Assembly: GCF_030384665.1 (NCBI RefSeq)
Contig: NC_083677.1
Location: forward strand, 372,001 to 436,000
DNA from: Lodderomyces elongisporus
Taxonomy: Eukaryota; Ascomycota; Pichiomycetes; Serinales; Debaryomycetaceae
DNA length: 64,000 nucleotides
Reading direction: 5' to 3'
Shown: piece by piece, positions 44,301 to 55,587 of the stretch
Layout of the letters: every line of letters starts with the position of its first letter
Position numbering within the stretch: the first letter of the stretch is position 1
Translations under genes and position numbers: made by a program
The notes under the pieces: generated by a model
Told to the model about the DNA's origin: nothing
The model's database searches: none
What the model saw: only the letters and a program-made list of their open reading frames with translations

Positions 44301-45225
44301 CTTATCAGTAAGTTATTGTCAACTATTGTCCATTGGCTTGACTCACAATATCAAGGGATATTCTTTATTGATCACATCATCAAGTAGAGGCTGCTAATAT
44401 CTGTACATCTGATTGTTTTCTTTTTTCTTGTCAATAGACATACAAAAGGCCAATAAGTTCGGAAAACAAACAGAATCGTCTATACCATTCTTTAACATGT
44501 GATACATTTATGATAAGCCACCCTATTCCGGGAACTATTATAGTCTAAAACATTTCTTTGGGCGTTTCTTTGGGCGTTTCTTTTCTTTTCTTTTCTTGTT
44601 TCCAACAACTTTGTAAAATTGATTAATAAAAGACTTGAGATAGGAAGTTTTAGAGATAAGAGATTTGCCAGTTATGTGTGTTGAATTTATTATATGTATA
44701 TTTTCTAATTTTAATTTTTTTTTTACAATTGTTTTATTCTTCTCTTTTTACTCTAATTTTAAACTTTTTGCTGCAAATTTCGTTAAGTTGCTTGTGCTAC
44801 CATGTAGTTTAAACTCTTATCTAAGCCGCATCTGTCTTTTGTTAACCAATCATATTTCTAGATTAGAGAGAAAGAGTCAAGAGTAAGCTGCTTATGTAAT
44901 TAATTTTTTTCTTTGCCTGGTTAAGTGAAATTTTCCAATATTTGATATATTTGTTGTAGTTGTTGTTGTTTATATTTCTTTATACAGCACTAGAGATAAG
45001 AAGCCAATATACAGTATATCCATCCGTGGTATATCCATATTCTATCCATATTCTATTCATATTCCACCCTTATTCTTGAGCATCTTTTTGCCTTTGTGTC
45101 GATCGTCTTTTTACAAGAGTAACCGTAACTGCATTCAACTTCGAAAAAAGAGTCTAGAAAACTCATTATGAAAATGAAATGCTTCATTCTTATAGGCCCA
45201 CCCATTCATGCGTTTACATCTTATC
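44301..45225. promoter_or_regulatory. cluster of GATAAG sites upstream of MEP2-like gene
   Basis: Six perfect GATAAG (or CTTATC) motifs lie within ~930 bp: 44301-44306, 44512-44517, 44655-44660, 44816-44821, 44995-45000 and 45220-45225; another is at 46024-46029. GATA activators of nitrogen catabolite repression bind this hexamer. A Gcn4 consensus TGACTCA is at 44339-44345. Confidence 0.65.
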
Positions 45226-45708
45226 TGCAAGGAAGCAAAGTATAATAAATAAATTTTTTACTTTTTAATTTTTCTTCAGTCTTTAGCTCCTTTACAACCT
45301 CTTGTGAACCTATTTGCTTTTATTAGTTTTATTTCTCAAGAGCTAATATCACAGCAATAGACGATGGGGGAAGCTTTTTTTTTTGTTTTTTTTTGGTTTA
45401 CTAAGCCTTTTAGGAACTTAGTTCGTATCCGTCGTTTTTTTTCTTTTTCAAGTAATTTCTTAGAAATAAGAAACTAAAAAGAACTGGATTGCAAGATAGG
45501 AAGAAAGATAGTAAGGAGGACCTGTACCTTTATATGTTTTGTTATATGTGTGTACCTTCGAGTAATGAGTGTGCGCAGTACGATATCGTTCGATGTTCAA
45601 TGAGAATGGAACTTGGTCAGAGATAGATGATATAGGGATAAGTAGTACATAATAAACATTTGTTTTGTATGGAAGTGTAGAGCCAATGCAGAGAATGACA
45701 AATTAACC

Positions 45709-45737
45709 ACCAATATTTTATCAACAAAAATATTGGT
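45709..45737. repeat. perfect 11-bp inverted repeat with CCAAT arms
   Basis: ACCAATATTTT at 45709-45719 and its exact reverse complement at 45727-45737, separated by 7 nt. Each arm holds a CCAAT box, in opposite directions. Confidence 0.75.
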
Positions 45738-46220
45738 CAACATACTATCAATTAACATACTAGTAACCAATGGCAAAGGAATGAAAAAATGAGCCTTTAT
45801 AAAAAGTATCTGTTTTGTCTAGACAAAATTTGATTTGCCATTTTTTTTTTTTTTGGTTTGAGAACAGTGTAGCTTAAGGATTTGCAAATTATCCTGTAGA
45901 AGAACCAATCAACATGCTTGTTTTAGCAAACTACATGGAATAGAAGTAAGAAATTGATGAGAATGTAATGATTTTTGACAACCATTTAAAAAAAAGAAAA
46001 GAAAGAGCCGTTCTGCTCATCTTGATAAGAAGGATCGTGCAATACATCACAGTACATAACAATATGGTTGCTTACAACATTGCCCCTCCACCACCCTTCA
46101 TTCACATTTTTATTAAGCCTCCAAATTTTCTGACCTGTAACGGGCTAAATTTTATATGCTTAGCCTGTAACGGAAGTACTTGATCTTATGTCTTAATACT
46201 ATCTACCTGCAAATACACAT

Positions 46221-46280
46221 ACACTTATATACACTTATATACACTTATATACACTTATATACACTTATATACACTTATAA
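46221..46280 (+). repeat. decamer tandem repeat (ACACTTATAT)
   Basis: Five perfect copies of ACACTTATAT and a sixth with one change, in non-coding DNA ~1.2 kb upstream of SYP1. Confidence 0.92.
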
Positions 46281-47435
46281 ATATACATAATTATATATAT
46301 ATAAATTTATATTTACATATACTTGTGTACTCAAGAACAACTCGTTGAAAGGCTTTGAGATTCGCTATGAACCCTTACTATTTTTAATAGGCACCATGGC
46401 TTGTCCATTATTTGCATTCTCTTTGCTGCTGCTTCCTACGTCATTTACACACTTACCATACAAATTGTACTTTTTTTTGTTCTACATCCATTCTTTTTAA
46501 CCAACCAACAGAAAAACAAAAGTATACAGCTTATTCAGCTTTTCACCAAACATGATTCATTCTAGCAAATTTTGAAAATACTACGTAATTAGGGGTTTCT
46601 CTTTGTAGAAAAAATAGTACCAAAGAATCAACTTGACATCCGTTTTGCCAATCAACGATTGATAGTTTGATCAAGTACTACAGAAAAACAGTAGAAAAAT
46701 TCAAACTTGTCTATATAACGATATTCTATGGTTGACAAACAATATATAGGAAACGAAATGGAAGCGAAGCAAAGTAAAGTAAAGTAAAGTGAAGAAGTGA
46801 ATGTGCACGTGTTTACCTACTTTACCAACAAATTGGCTAAAGCCGATCTCTGATCGTAAGAATAAGCTCCGATATAATAGATTCTCCACATATTCAGTGT
46901 CGCGACAATATTTTACACTTCCGCCCCCCCCCCCTTCCCCCCACCACCTATTCTTCGGTTCTCTTTTCAAGTTTTTCCCTCCAAAGTTTCAACAACCGAG
47001 AAACCTGAGCCATAGAAAAGATTGGAGTAAAACGAGAAAAAAAGACAAAAAGAAATGAGGGAGAAAAAAAATTAGTTTAAAAAAAAAGGTCAAGGTGCTC
47101 AATCGAAAATTGAAAACAATAGCCGAAGTTTCCAGCCACCGAAAAACTGGAAAGTGAAGAACTGAATCCTTAATTCTAATATCATCAATCACACCATAAC
47201 ATAACCACTCAATAATAAAAAACAATAATAACAACTAGTATTAAGTAACTTTAGAACCATCAATACTAAAACTTAAACTTACTCATTCTGTAATTGAGCT
47301 TGATTATTTCGAGCAAAAAGGAAACACTTTGTAACATAAACATAAAAAAAAAACAACAACAACAAAAACAACCACTACTTTCTACCACAACTGTACACAC
47401 AACCTACAAGCATAATAATAACACTGAGAAGGACA

Positions 47436-48861
47436 ATGGAGGAGTCATACAACTTTGCAACAACAATTTTAACTTCGAAAACTCCAGAACAGGCCGCTGC
47501 TATTGTTCCCAATGTTGTTGCTGGCTCGTCTGGTATCAACAAGGATTTAATATCATGTTTTAACCACTACCTGTCCACGTTATCCACACACAATCAAAAC
47601 CTCAAGCAATTAATTGATGATGCCGATAAGATTGCCAAACGCAGCAACGTGGGGTTCAACAACTTTCCTCGTAATTGGAATTGTTTGCTCAAAGCAGTCG
47701 AGATGGAACACCATAATAATGAAATTATAAGAAAGAATTTGAAGCTGGAGATTATTGACCCATTAAGAAACTTGATTGAAAACGATGTAAGAATCTCGGA
47801 GTTGATTGTAAACGGACAAGAGTTGCAAGAAATTAGCTCCCACTTGACCAAGGATGGAGAATACCAATGGAATTACAAAGCGCCTCAAACTTTTCAAAAC
47901 TTGGAGGACTTTAAAAAAGTCGAGATCCAATTGATGTTTAATATCGTGTTGAATTTTTTCCAAATGTACAATGGGAAATTGACCAAGGAATTGAAGAATA
48001 ACGAAAACTCAACAAACTACCTCTTGGGAAGTTTCAAGTTGGACAATGAGATGAATAGTCAATTGGACTACTTGCAACAAACCCAATTCCAGGCCCCAGC
48101 AAATAATAAACCAGGCTCTTCAAGAAGAGCATCATCGTCAACAACAACAACAGCAACAACGACAGGCTCATCACATGTTGGTGCTGGTGCTGGTTCTTTG
48201 GAGCATGGTCATCCAAAACTGAGAAGGATGAGTTCATTTGGTAAACTTGATAAGCATCATGGAGCTAGTGATGAACCATCATCGCCCAAAAAGCAATCAA
48301 AACTTAGGTCTAAAGTTGGCTCTATTTTTGGCAGAAAGAATAAGAAAGACAAGAATCAACTCAATCAAGAAGCAACGATCCCAGAAGATGCTTCTGTTTC
48401 AACTGATGCATCAATCTCAAGAACACAAAGCACGTCATTGTTATCAAGAAACACTACGAGAAGATCTACATACGAGCCACCTTCTACTCAAAGATCGCAA
48501 ACTGCAGCAACAGCAACAACAACAACAACTAATAATAATAATAATGCTAATGGTCAAGCAAACATCCCAGAACCAACTTTTGCTTCGCCTCAATATTTTG
48601 AATCCAATAATCGTGACACAAATGCAACAAATGCAGCAAACACAACAAACGAGGCAAGCGAAGTAACTTCACCATTTAAACAACCATTGCAACCACAGCC
48701 AAGACAAACTGTTGCAAATACTGCACAACCCCAACAGTTTCAACAATCACAACCTTCTCAATTTCAAACGTCTCCTCAATCTCAGCAATTCCAACAATCG
48801 CAACCTTCTCAATTTCAAACGTCTCCCCAATCTCAGCAATTCCAACAACCAGCTCAGGCTC

Positions 48862-48897
<36 letters not shown>

Positions 48898-50684
48898 TTC
48901 AATCAAGTGGACAACCTCGTCAATCGACCTTTGGATCCGTGGCCTCTAATCAAAGCAAAGAAGTCGGACAGCCATCAACACCTGTTCACAATAAATTCCT
49001 TCCACCAAACCCATTATCGGAGCAAACAGCTGAATCGCCTAATTTTATCAAGTATAATAATGAAGGTGATGAAGGTGATGATGATGACGACGACGATGAT
49101 GAAGATGATAGTGACGAGTCTATAGTTGCAGGCCGTAGAAGCTCATTATTACAAAGAAACGAGTTGGGCGATACCAGTCCCATTGACAATCGTAATCAAG
49201 ACTTCTACCCAACCCCACCTGCGCTGAACCAAGTTCCAAAATCATCTTTGGATCCACAAGCTCAGTTACCACATAGCCAAGGTCAAGGCCAGGGCCAAGG
49301 TCAAGGCCAGGGCCAAGGTCAAGGTCAAGGTCATTTCCAAGGACGTTCCTTGCAACCATCCATGGTGCCTGGCAGCTTCATTCAAAATGACGCTCAACGT
49401 TCAAGACAAAGCAGTGATGGAATCTATTCATTTGAAACTGGCGATGATCAGAAACCTATAACGGCAGCTACAAATACTGGACGTAATGGAGTTCGAAACT
49501 CAATTACAGAAAAGAATTCCGAGCAGCTTCCTGAACCAGATCTCTTTTATAAACAAACAGAACAGGGTCTGGGAGGAGCGTCTAAAGATTCAGAGTCTAC
49601 CCTCTTCACATCCAAGGCGCCAAGAATGGGTACAATGGCAGAATCTATTACAAGTGCAAATAGCTCAACAGCAGCTCCACGTCCACCACCTTCTAGAAAA
49701 GTTCATCATACCGATACGAACTCTTCAGTGAGAGATTCTTCAATCTTTCACAATTTACCCGCTGCATCCACAAGCACATCTACCCGCGATTCGTTTGCAG
49801 CTCCTGCTTCTGCTCCCGCTTATCAACATCAACAACATCAACAACATCAACAACCACCGCCACCAATTGCACACAGATTCTCAAGTTTGGGCGAGACTCA
49901 ATTCAAACACTTGTCTACTCAAGATACTGGTTCTTTATTAAAGAACGATTTCAAACATTTCAATCTTTCCGAAGCAACAAGCGGGTTAAATGCATCGGTG
50001 GCCGAGATTATAAATGCAAATATCAAAGATGGCCAAGTAATTGCTGGCCAAGTTGTTGGTGAAGTTGCATTCAATTACAATGGTCCGCTTGTGCAAGACA
50101 CATTTATCAATGTTAATATTCCATACAAATACGATAAGCTCATTGTCAACAAAAACTTTATTCAGGAGCTTGGTGAAGGAAATTACACAATCGATCCATC
50201 AACCATTATTTCCAAGACATCTGGTGGTTTGAAATATTTGTACAAGACCCTGCAAGTGCCATTGTCCATACACCAAGTTTGGAAGCATGAACCTCACCAA
50301 TCGAGTTTGCTTATTAGCATCAAGTCTACCGTTAGTGAAAAATTGGTGTTGAACAATTTTGTGGTCTCAGCTGCGTTGAATCAAGATGTACAAGCAACTT
50401 CGGCTTCGTCAAAGCCTCAAGGTGCATTTAATAAAGAGAAAAATAGAATAACATGTAGGTATCATGAACCTGTTGTTTTGCAATCACACGGCGAGGAAAA
50501 ACTCATTGCAAGATTCAAGACAAATGGTCAAGGAACAGAGCACGAGCTGGGTATACAGGTCAAATTTGCTATTGAAGACTCGGCCAAATCAATTAGATAT
50601 TGTACAATTTATGACGCAGCAAGTGGGCAAGAAGTACCAACTTACCGTAACTTGATCAGTGGTCATTACAGCAGTCACTCATAG
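47436..50684 (+). CDS. SYP1: endocytic F-BAR/muHD adaptor Syp1
   Basis: A 1082-residue protein (S. cerevisiae 870). The N-terminal ~225 residues form an F-BAR-like helical domain (Y-N-F-A-T-T-I-L, then S-K-T-P-E-Q-A). A basic block, L-R-S-K-V-G-S-I-F-G-R-K, near residue 290 is nearly the same as in Syp1 of other yeasts. Residues ~360-830 are disordered: Gln-rich tandem repeats, a poly-Q run, an acidic Asp run and Gln-Gly repeats. The last ~250 residues form the mu-homology domain (A-S-V-A-E-I-I-N-A, then G-E-V-A-F-N-Y). Syp1 marks early endocytic sites and the bud neck, binding Ede1 and cargo. The extra length comes from the low-complexity middle. Confidence 0.93.
48733..48899 (+). repeat. 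Gln-rich minisatellite and poly-Gln run in SYP1
   Basis: A ~51-bp unit coding Q-F-Q-Q-S-Q-P-S-Q-F-Q-T-S-P-Q-S-Q occurs twice in tandem, followed by a CAA/CAG run of about 13 glutamines. Both preserve the reading frame. Confidence 0.88.
49278..49332 (+). repeat. Gln-Gly repeat in SYP1
   Basis: Alternating CAA/CAG and GGT/GGC codons give about nine Gln-Gly dipeptides. Confidence 0.88.
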
Positions 50685-50979
50685 AAATAACTGACTCTTG
50701 AAAAGTTGGCATCACAATTGACAACATTGGTCTCATTCATTTATGTCGTCAATACTTTTTACTCATTTCTTTTCTATTTCTAAATTTTTTTTATTATTTT
50801 TTGTTTTAAAAACTTTATATCTAATATGTTTATATATACATACATGTATATATTTATATATTCATTTAATTTTTCTTTCTTTCTATCTTTCTTTCTGTTT
50901 CAATTCTGGTGTATAGAATAGCTTACTTATACAAAACTTTCCATATGCAATCTGATCACATCTAAAAAAAATTTTTTAC

Positions 50980-51597
50980 CTAATCATCCTTATTTCTTAT
51001 TCCAGTTGCATTCATTCCATCATACGTAGCTTGCATTCCCTTTATTTGCTTTTTCAATACTTTAACATCTCTCAGTTTCACTTCAATCAACTGTTTCAAC
51101 CTTACTATCTCTGTAATCTCTTCATCTGTCTTCTTTCTCTCGGCATCTCTACCAGCTAAACCTTTCTTCTTTAACTCAACTGAATGATCCCTCAAAATCT
51201 TTTGTTTCAACACTAATTTCTTAACTATAGTCACCACGGTTCCAATACACAACTGCAAGTACAAAATAGCACCGCTCAAATATAAATTCCTTTCTGAGTA
51301 GAATTTGCTTGCCAACTTATCATAGTTGATAAAACCGCCACCATACTGGGGATTGCCATTGATCTGCTCTTGTATTTTTTGGTACTTTTGCAATCTTGCA
51401 AGACAATCCCAGAATTGCAATGACATAAGCACGAGACTGAATATGAGCACTACTTTAAAGTGTTGGGAGTGCTGAATCCGATCTAAGAATGAAATGATGT
51501 TAGAACGGACAATGTAAGGAAGCGGAAGTACAAGAAGAAGAAGGAGTACCAGTTGGGCAACCATCGTGCTAAACACGAGCGACATTTGCAACGACAT
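50980..51597 (-). CDS. YET3: BAP31-family ER membrane protein, Yet1/Yet3-like
   Basis: A 205-residue protein (Yet3 203). Three hydrophobic segments are visible (about 8-30, 45-66 and 100-125), followed by a Lys/Glu-rich coiled coil to the C-terminus. The pattern F-Y-S-E-R-N-L-Y-L-S-G in front of the third helix is typical of BAP31 proteins (R-N-x-Y-L-x-G). These act in ER quality control and associate with the translocon. Two starts are possible, M1 or M5 (M-S-L-V-F-S-T); the second matches the family start better. The assignment to YET3 versus YET1 is by length and general similarity. Confidence 0.88.
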   Translation of the reverse strand: MSLQMSLVFSTMVAQLVLLLLLVLPLPYIVRSNIISFLDRIQHSQHFKVVLIFSLVLMSLQFWDCLARLQKYQKIQEQINGNPQYGGGFINYDKLASKFYSERNLYLSGAILYLQLCIGTVVTIVKKLVLKQKILRDHSVELKKKGLAGRDAERKKTDEEITEIVRLKQLIEVKLRDVKVLKKQIKGMQATYDGMNATGIRNKDD

Positions 51598-52371
51598 ATT
51601 GAAAGTTTTCTTATCTATTTCTTTCTTTGATTGATTGATTGCTTGATTGATTGATTTCCTATTTTCCTTTTTTTCTATTATTATTATTATTTTCCTTCAC
51701 TTGAATATGAATATATATATATATTCTTTTTTAGTTTCAAAGTTCTCTCTTTTGGTTGATTCTAGTTGATGGTTTAAATACTAGGCGAAGATTCAATTGA
51801 AGTATTCTAAATCTGGAGGCAATGCTGGTTGAGCGGGATTGTGTTGCAATTATTTAGTAATCGAGTATTCTCTAGTGCAACGAAACGAAACGAAAAGAAT
51901 AGAACAAAACAAAAAAAAAAAAAAAAACAGAAAAAAAGTAGAGTGAAATTCACGTGCAGATAAAAATCTGTAATGTGGTTAGTTCTCTCTAAGCCATGTT
52001 AGAGATAGCCATGAAAAATGACAGCACATTCTAAGGGATTATCAATAACTATCTCTTGGAATATGAATTATTCAATTTCAATTATATACAACGTGTTTGG
52101 ACACCAGTTTCCAAATGTTGAATATCGTGTGTTTGTTTCTACAAAGAGATAAAGTATATAGTATTTCCAATGCTATTAATATTTTGAAGCAGAATGGGCA
52201 ACTCTAAATCCGACAACATTGAATTGAAAAAGAAAAGTTGACCAGCATCAAGTCAAAATGAATATGAATATGAACATATATATATATATATATGTATATC
52301 TACATTTATTATACTTATTCATATGTAAAGAAGAAAATAAAACTTTTATTAAATCATGATACACTCTAGTC
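51598..52371. other. intergenic region, YET3-like promoter and ALR1 3' flank
   Basis: No gene seen. TTGATTGA repeats near 51628-51655, a TA stretch near 51710-51723, an A18 run near 51911 and a TA repeat near 52277-52292. Confidence 0.55.
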
Positions 52372-55300
52372 TTATAAACCTGTTACCCTTCTAGCATAAT
52401 GATAAGCAAATATACTAAACAAGGCCATGGCACCAACAATACACCAAAACCATAGTAATCCATCATAATCTTGTCCTGGTACTATACAGTTCATACCCCA
52501 AAGACCAGTCACAACATTGATTGGAAGGACAATCGTACCCAAAATAGTAATCTTACCCAATACGTCGTTAGTATCATTATTAACTTTTGTCATATCGATA
52601 TTTATCTGAGCCAAGTAATTCAGGTGGAAACGTGCCAACAATTTCTCATAATGGTTCAATGCTTGGATCATGGTGACTATGTGATCTTGAATGTCCCCTA
52701 AATACATAGCAATCTCCAGCTGTTGGTAATTACCAGTATCTACATCATTAAAACGTTTACTGAACCCTTTAATCACATCTGCTTTGGAACTGAGAAGTCG
52801 AAGCACTGACATAACACGTTTTCTGCACTCTCCAATTCTTCGTAACATATCACCCTTTCGTTTCCACCCCAAAATATGTGATGATCCAGTATCGGACGTT
52901 GACGAGCTCGATGAACTTGCCTTGGACTTGGTGTTTGCCATTCGGTAGAATCCTTGTGGGTTTGGTTCCACCATGGATTTGGATCTCTTACGCCACACAA
53001 AAACATTCTCGCGTTCGTTGTTACGATTTTGATGCTGAGAATGATGATTGTGGACATGGCGGGGATGCTTAGTGTGCTGATGTATACTTTGACTTGCCCC
53101 ATCATCTTCTTCATCGTCGGAATCATCAGAGTCTTCATTTTCTCCCGAATGCATCCTCAAGATGGCATCCTCAATGGAGTTCACTTCTGTCTCAATGGTT
53201 TCAATCATTGGTGCGAACGAATCAGTAATATCATCAATTAAGGCGTAGCATATCCAATCTGAAGACACTGTGAGGTAGTCTTTTAACATTCTTGCTCTTC
53301 TTCTGACATTTATGGGATGTGGTGTTGGAGAAAAATGGAAACTGATTACTGCATTCTTAAACACAATCATGTACATGTTCAAAGGTGCAAGCTCACCTTC
53401 CCTAATTCTTTTTCCCTTGGACTTCATTGATGAAGATTGCGGTTTCTCATATATTGAAGGAGGTTTCTTTTTGCCCTTGAATAAGCCTCCAAAAGCTTTT
53501 GATAAGAATCTTTGCACAGCTCCATGATTACCATTCCCATTATATTGTCCGTATAAGCTATCATGGTCGGAAGCATTTTCATACATTTCCTGCAATTTAT
53601 TATACTTTTTTTCCTGCTCTTTTGCTTTCTGTTTTCTTCTCTCGTAAACCACGTCGAAAGAAGTAAAACAAATAAAATAATACAGTCTAAATAGTTCAAC
53701 TTTTTCTCTTGCTTCACCAAGAAAGATGTCTTCTGTTGTCAATGGGTGGATTCCAAATGTTCGTGAAATAACCTTCATTTCCTCCTCTGTTGGATCAAGC
53801 ACATCTAACCAAAATGGATCATTAACTATTTCTCCATTGATAGAAAGCGGTAATGGGGTTTCATTACCAATTCTTCCTGGCTTGAGTGATTGTGCTTGTG
53901 CTTGAGACAAAGCGTGAGTCAGTGTTGGAGTTTGTGATTGCAATTGTGGTTGTGTTTGTGGTTGTGTTTGTGTTTGTGTTTGTATTTGTTGTTGTGATTG
54001 CAAATTAGTTGAAGATAAAGAATCTTGCTGCTTATGGCTAATGGTAGAGTTATCGCCAAAGGATCTTGTTCCGGGTCTGAATAATTCCACCAACCTATCA
54101 TGGATGCTCAATTTGGGGTCATCACTCAACAAGCCACCAATAGTTGGCGAATAAATGGTTTTTGGTAAATCTTCTCGAAAATAAGTATAACGACAAACCT
54201 CGCCATCTTTTTGGTTCCGGTTTTTCTGATTTGGGGATGTGCTCTTCCTGTTCAATATGGTAGGAATTTGGTCTTTGGATTTCTCCCATGGCTGAGTTGG
54301 CGTGGGTCGAACCCTAAATGATTCTGAAAGAGAATTTAATGACTCAAGGTCGTTTGATTGAAAGTTTTCAATAAGAGGAGTATTTTCATCGGCATCATCT
54401 TCGTCAACTCCCACATCCTTGTTTTGTTGTTGTTGTTGTTGTTGTTGTTGTGGTGGTGATGATGATGATGATGATGGTTGTTGTGGTGGTGATGATGATG
54501 ATGATGATGGTTGTTGTTGCTGCTGCTGTTTCCGATCATTGTGCAGTCTTGGACTATATGAACCAGTACCAACGACAGCTGCTGCCCCACCTTCAGTTGC
54601 AGCCCTAGCTCCGGTTCTTGTTCCAACCCCTTCGTCGTGTATACGATGATGTGCACCAAAATTTACTGATTGCTCTGTATTAATGCCCTGACCATTTTCT
54701 CTTTCGGCAATCTCATATTCTTCTTTAACAAATTCTTCAAGAATATCCAAGTTTGGCCATTCGTCACGCTTAATCTCTTCTCTATCAAAATGCCAAACAT
54801 CATCGAGCGATGTCGAGTCACTAGAATGATCAGACGATGGATTTGACTCTCCAAATTCAAGCGAGTTGACCGAGTAATTATCAAAATCACCATTTCCAGT
54901 ATAGGAGTCATTCCTTCCATATTCTTTTCCATTTCCATTTCCATTTCCATTTCCGTAGCTCAGGCTCTGGTTTTGTCCTTGACCCTGGCCATCGCCAAAT
55001 GGATCAGTCCATGAGTGTGATCTTGCAAGTCGACTTTGTTCTCTTGCAAATTGATCCATATCCAATGCAACTGCATCGGGTGTAGTGCTCTCTGCAGCAC
55101 CTGGTGCGGAAACAGAGCTTCGAAGCAAATGCTGTAAATTGCGATTAGTCAACGGGAGATTAGATGGTCTTCGTGGCGGTATATTTCCATCTCCACTATT
55201 TGGAGACCCAGCATTGTTACTGTTGCTGTTATTGTTGTTGTTGTTGTTGTTGTTGTCGTTATTATTGTTGTTATGGTTGTTGTGGTTATTAGTGTTGTCA

Positions 55301-55587
55301 CTGTTTCCCAAGTTTGACCTTTTGAATACACTCCCATTATTTCTTCTTCTTGATCTGGCAGGAGACGAATGAAGATGTGCTAAATCACTTTGGTTTCGAT
55401 GATCTATATATGAACCAGAGTTTATAAGTTTCTCTAATGATGAGGTACTCTGATTATTGCTGTGATCAATTCCATGGTGATCCTTGCTGCGCTTGTTTTG
55501 TCTCTTATCTCTAAGGTGGTTGTTCAAAGTGCTTGAGCTTCTGAAAACTGGGTCATCAGCATTACCGAGTTGATCTGTACTTTCCAT
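52372..55587 (-). CDS. ALR1: CorA-family magnesium transporter Alr1
   Basis: A 1071-residue protein (S. cerevisiae Alr1 859). The N-terminal ~550 residues are disordered with Asn, Gln, Gly-Asn and Ser-Pro-Gln repeats. A CorA cytosolic domain follows (D-P-F-W-L-D-V-L-D-P-T-E-E-E-M, then F-G-I-H-P-L-T-T-E-D-I, both typical). The C-terminus has two membrane helices with the selectivity motif G-M-N in G-L-W-G-M-N (near 1030). It imports magnesium at the plasma membrane. An acidic Asp/Glu-rich segment and a His-rich segment (H-x-H-H) interrupt the CorA domain near 830-860. The long N-terminus is the part inflated by microsatellites. Confidence 0.95.
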   Translation of the reverse strand: MESTDQLGNADDPVFRSSSTLNNHLRDKRQNKRSKDHHGIDHSNNQSTSSLEKLINSGSYIDHRNQSDLAHLHSSPARSRRRNNGSVFKRSNLGNSDNTNNHNNHNNNNNDNNNNNNNNNSNSNNAGSPNSGDGNIPPRRPSNLPLTNRNLQHLLRSSVSAPGAAESTTPDAVALDMDQFAREQSRLARSHSWTDPFGDGQGQGQNQSLSYGNGNGNGNGKEYGRNDSYTGNGDFDNYSVNSLEFGESNPSSDHSSDSTSLDDVWHFDREEIKRDEWPNLDILEEFVKEEYEIAERENGQGINTEQSVNFGAHHRIHDEGVGTRTGARAATEGGAAAVVGTGSYSPRLHNDRKQQQQQQPSSSSSSPPQQPSSSSSSPPQQQQQQQQQNKDVGVDEDDADENTPLIENFQSNDLESLNSLSESFRVRPTPTQPWEKSKDQIPTILNRKSTSPNQKNRNQKDGEVCRYTYFREDLPKTIYSPTIGGLLSDDPKLSIHDRLVELFRPGTRSFGDNSTISHKQQDSLSSTNLQSQQQIQTQTQTQPQTQPQLQSQTPTLTHALSQAQAQSLKPGRIGNETPLPLSINGEIVNDPFWLDVLDPTEEEMKVISRTFGIHPLTTEDIFLGEAREKVELFRLYYFICFTSFDVVYERRKQKAKEQEKKYNKLQEMYENASDHDSLYGQYNGNGNHGAVQRFLSKAFGGLFKGKKKPPSIYEKPQSSSMKSKGKRIREGELAPLNMYMIVFKNAVISFHFSPTPHPINVRRRARMLKDYLTVSSDWICYALIDDITDSFAPMIETIETEVNSIEDAILRMHSGENEDSDDSDDEEDDGASQSIHQHTKHPRHVHNHHSQHQNRNNERENVFVWRKRSKSMVEPNPQGFYRMANTKSKASSSSSSTSDTGSSHILGWKRKGDMLRRIGECRKRVMSVLRLLSSKADVIKGFSKRFNDVDTGNYQQLEIAMYLGDIQDHIVTMIQALNHYEKLLARFHLNYLAQINIDMTKVNNDTNDVLGKITILGTIVLPINVVTGLWGMNCIVPGQDYDGLLWFWCIVGAMALFSIFAYHYARRVTGL
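54420..54528. repeat. triplet microsatellites in ALR1 coding poly-Gln and Ser/Pro-Gln repeats
   Basis: TTG, GAT and TTG/CTG triplet runs (plus strand) encode, on the minus strand, two near-identical S-S-S-S-S-S-P-P-Q-Q blocks flanked by glutamine runs. Confidence 0.85.

Larger units (their letters stand above)
44066..47435. promoter_or_regulatory. 3.37-kb divergent region between MEP2-like and SYP1
   Basis: No supported gene. The MEP2-proximal half has repeated GATAAG/CTTATC sites, a Gcn4 site and a TATA element; further right are an 11-bp hairpin with CCAAT arms (45709-45737), a decamer tandem repeat (46221-46280) and an 11-C run (46924-46934). The SYP1 leader has CAA repeats (47346-47370). 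Confidence 0.5.

Noticed and set aside
45968..46183. 71-codon frame in the MEP2/SYP1 desert
   Set aside because: Apparent Cys-Asn-Gly repeats come from the duplicated CCTGTAACGG element; otherwise no coding character.
46221..46280. Telomere-like repeat
   Set aside because: The 10-bp unit is AT-rich and does not resemble known Candida telomere units; it is flanked by ordinary genes.
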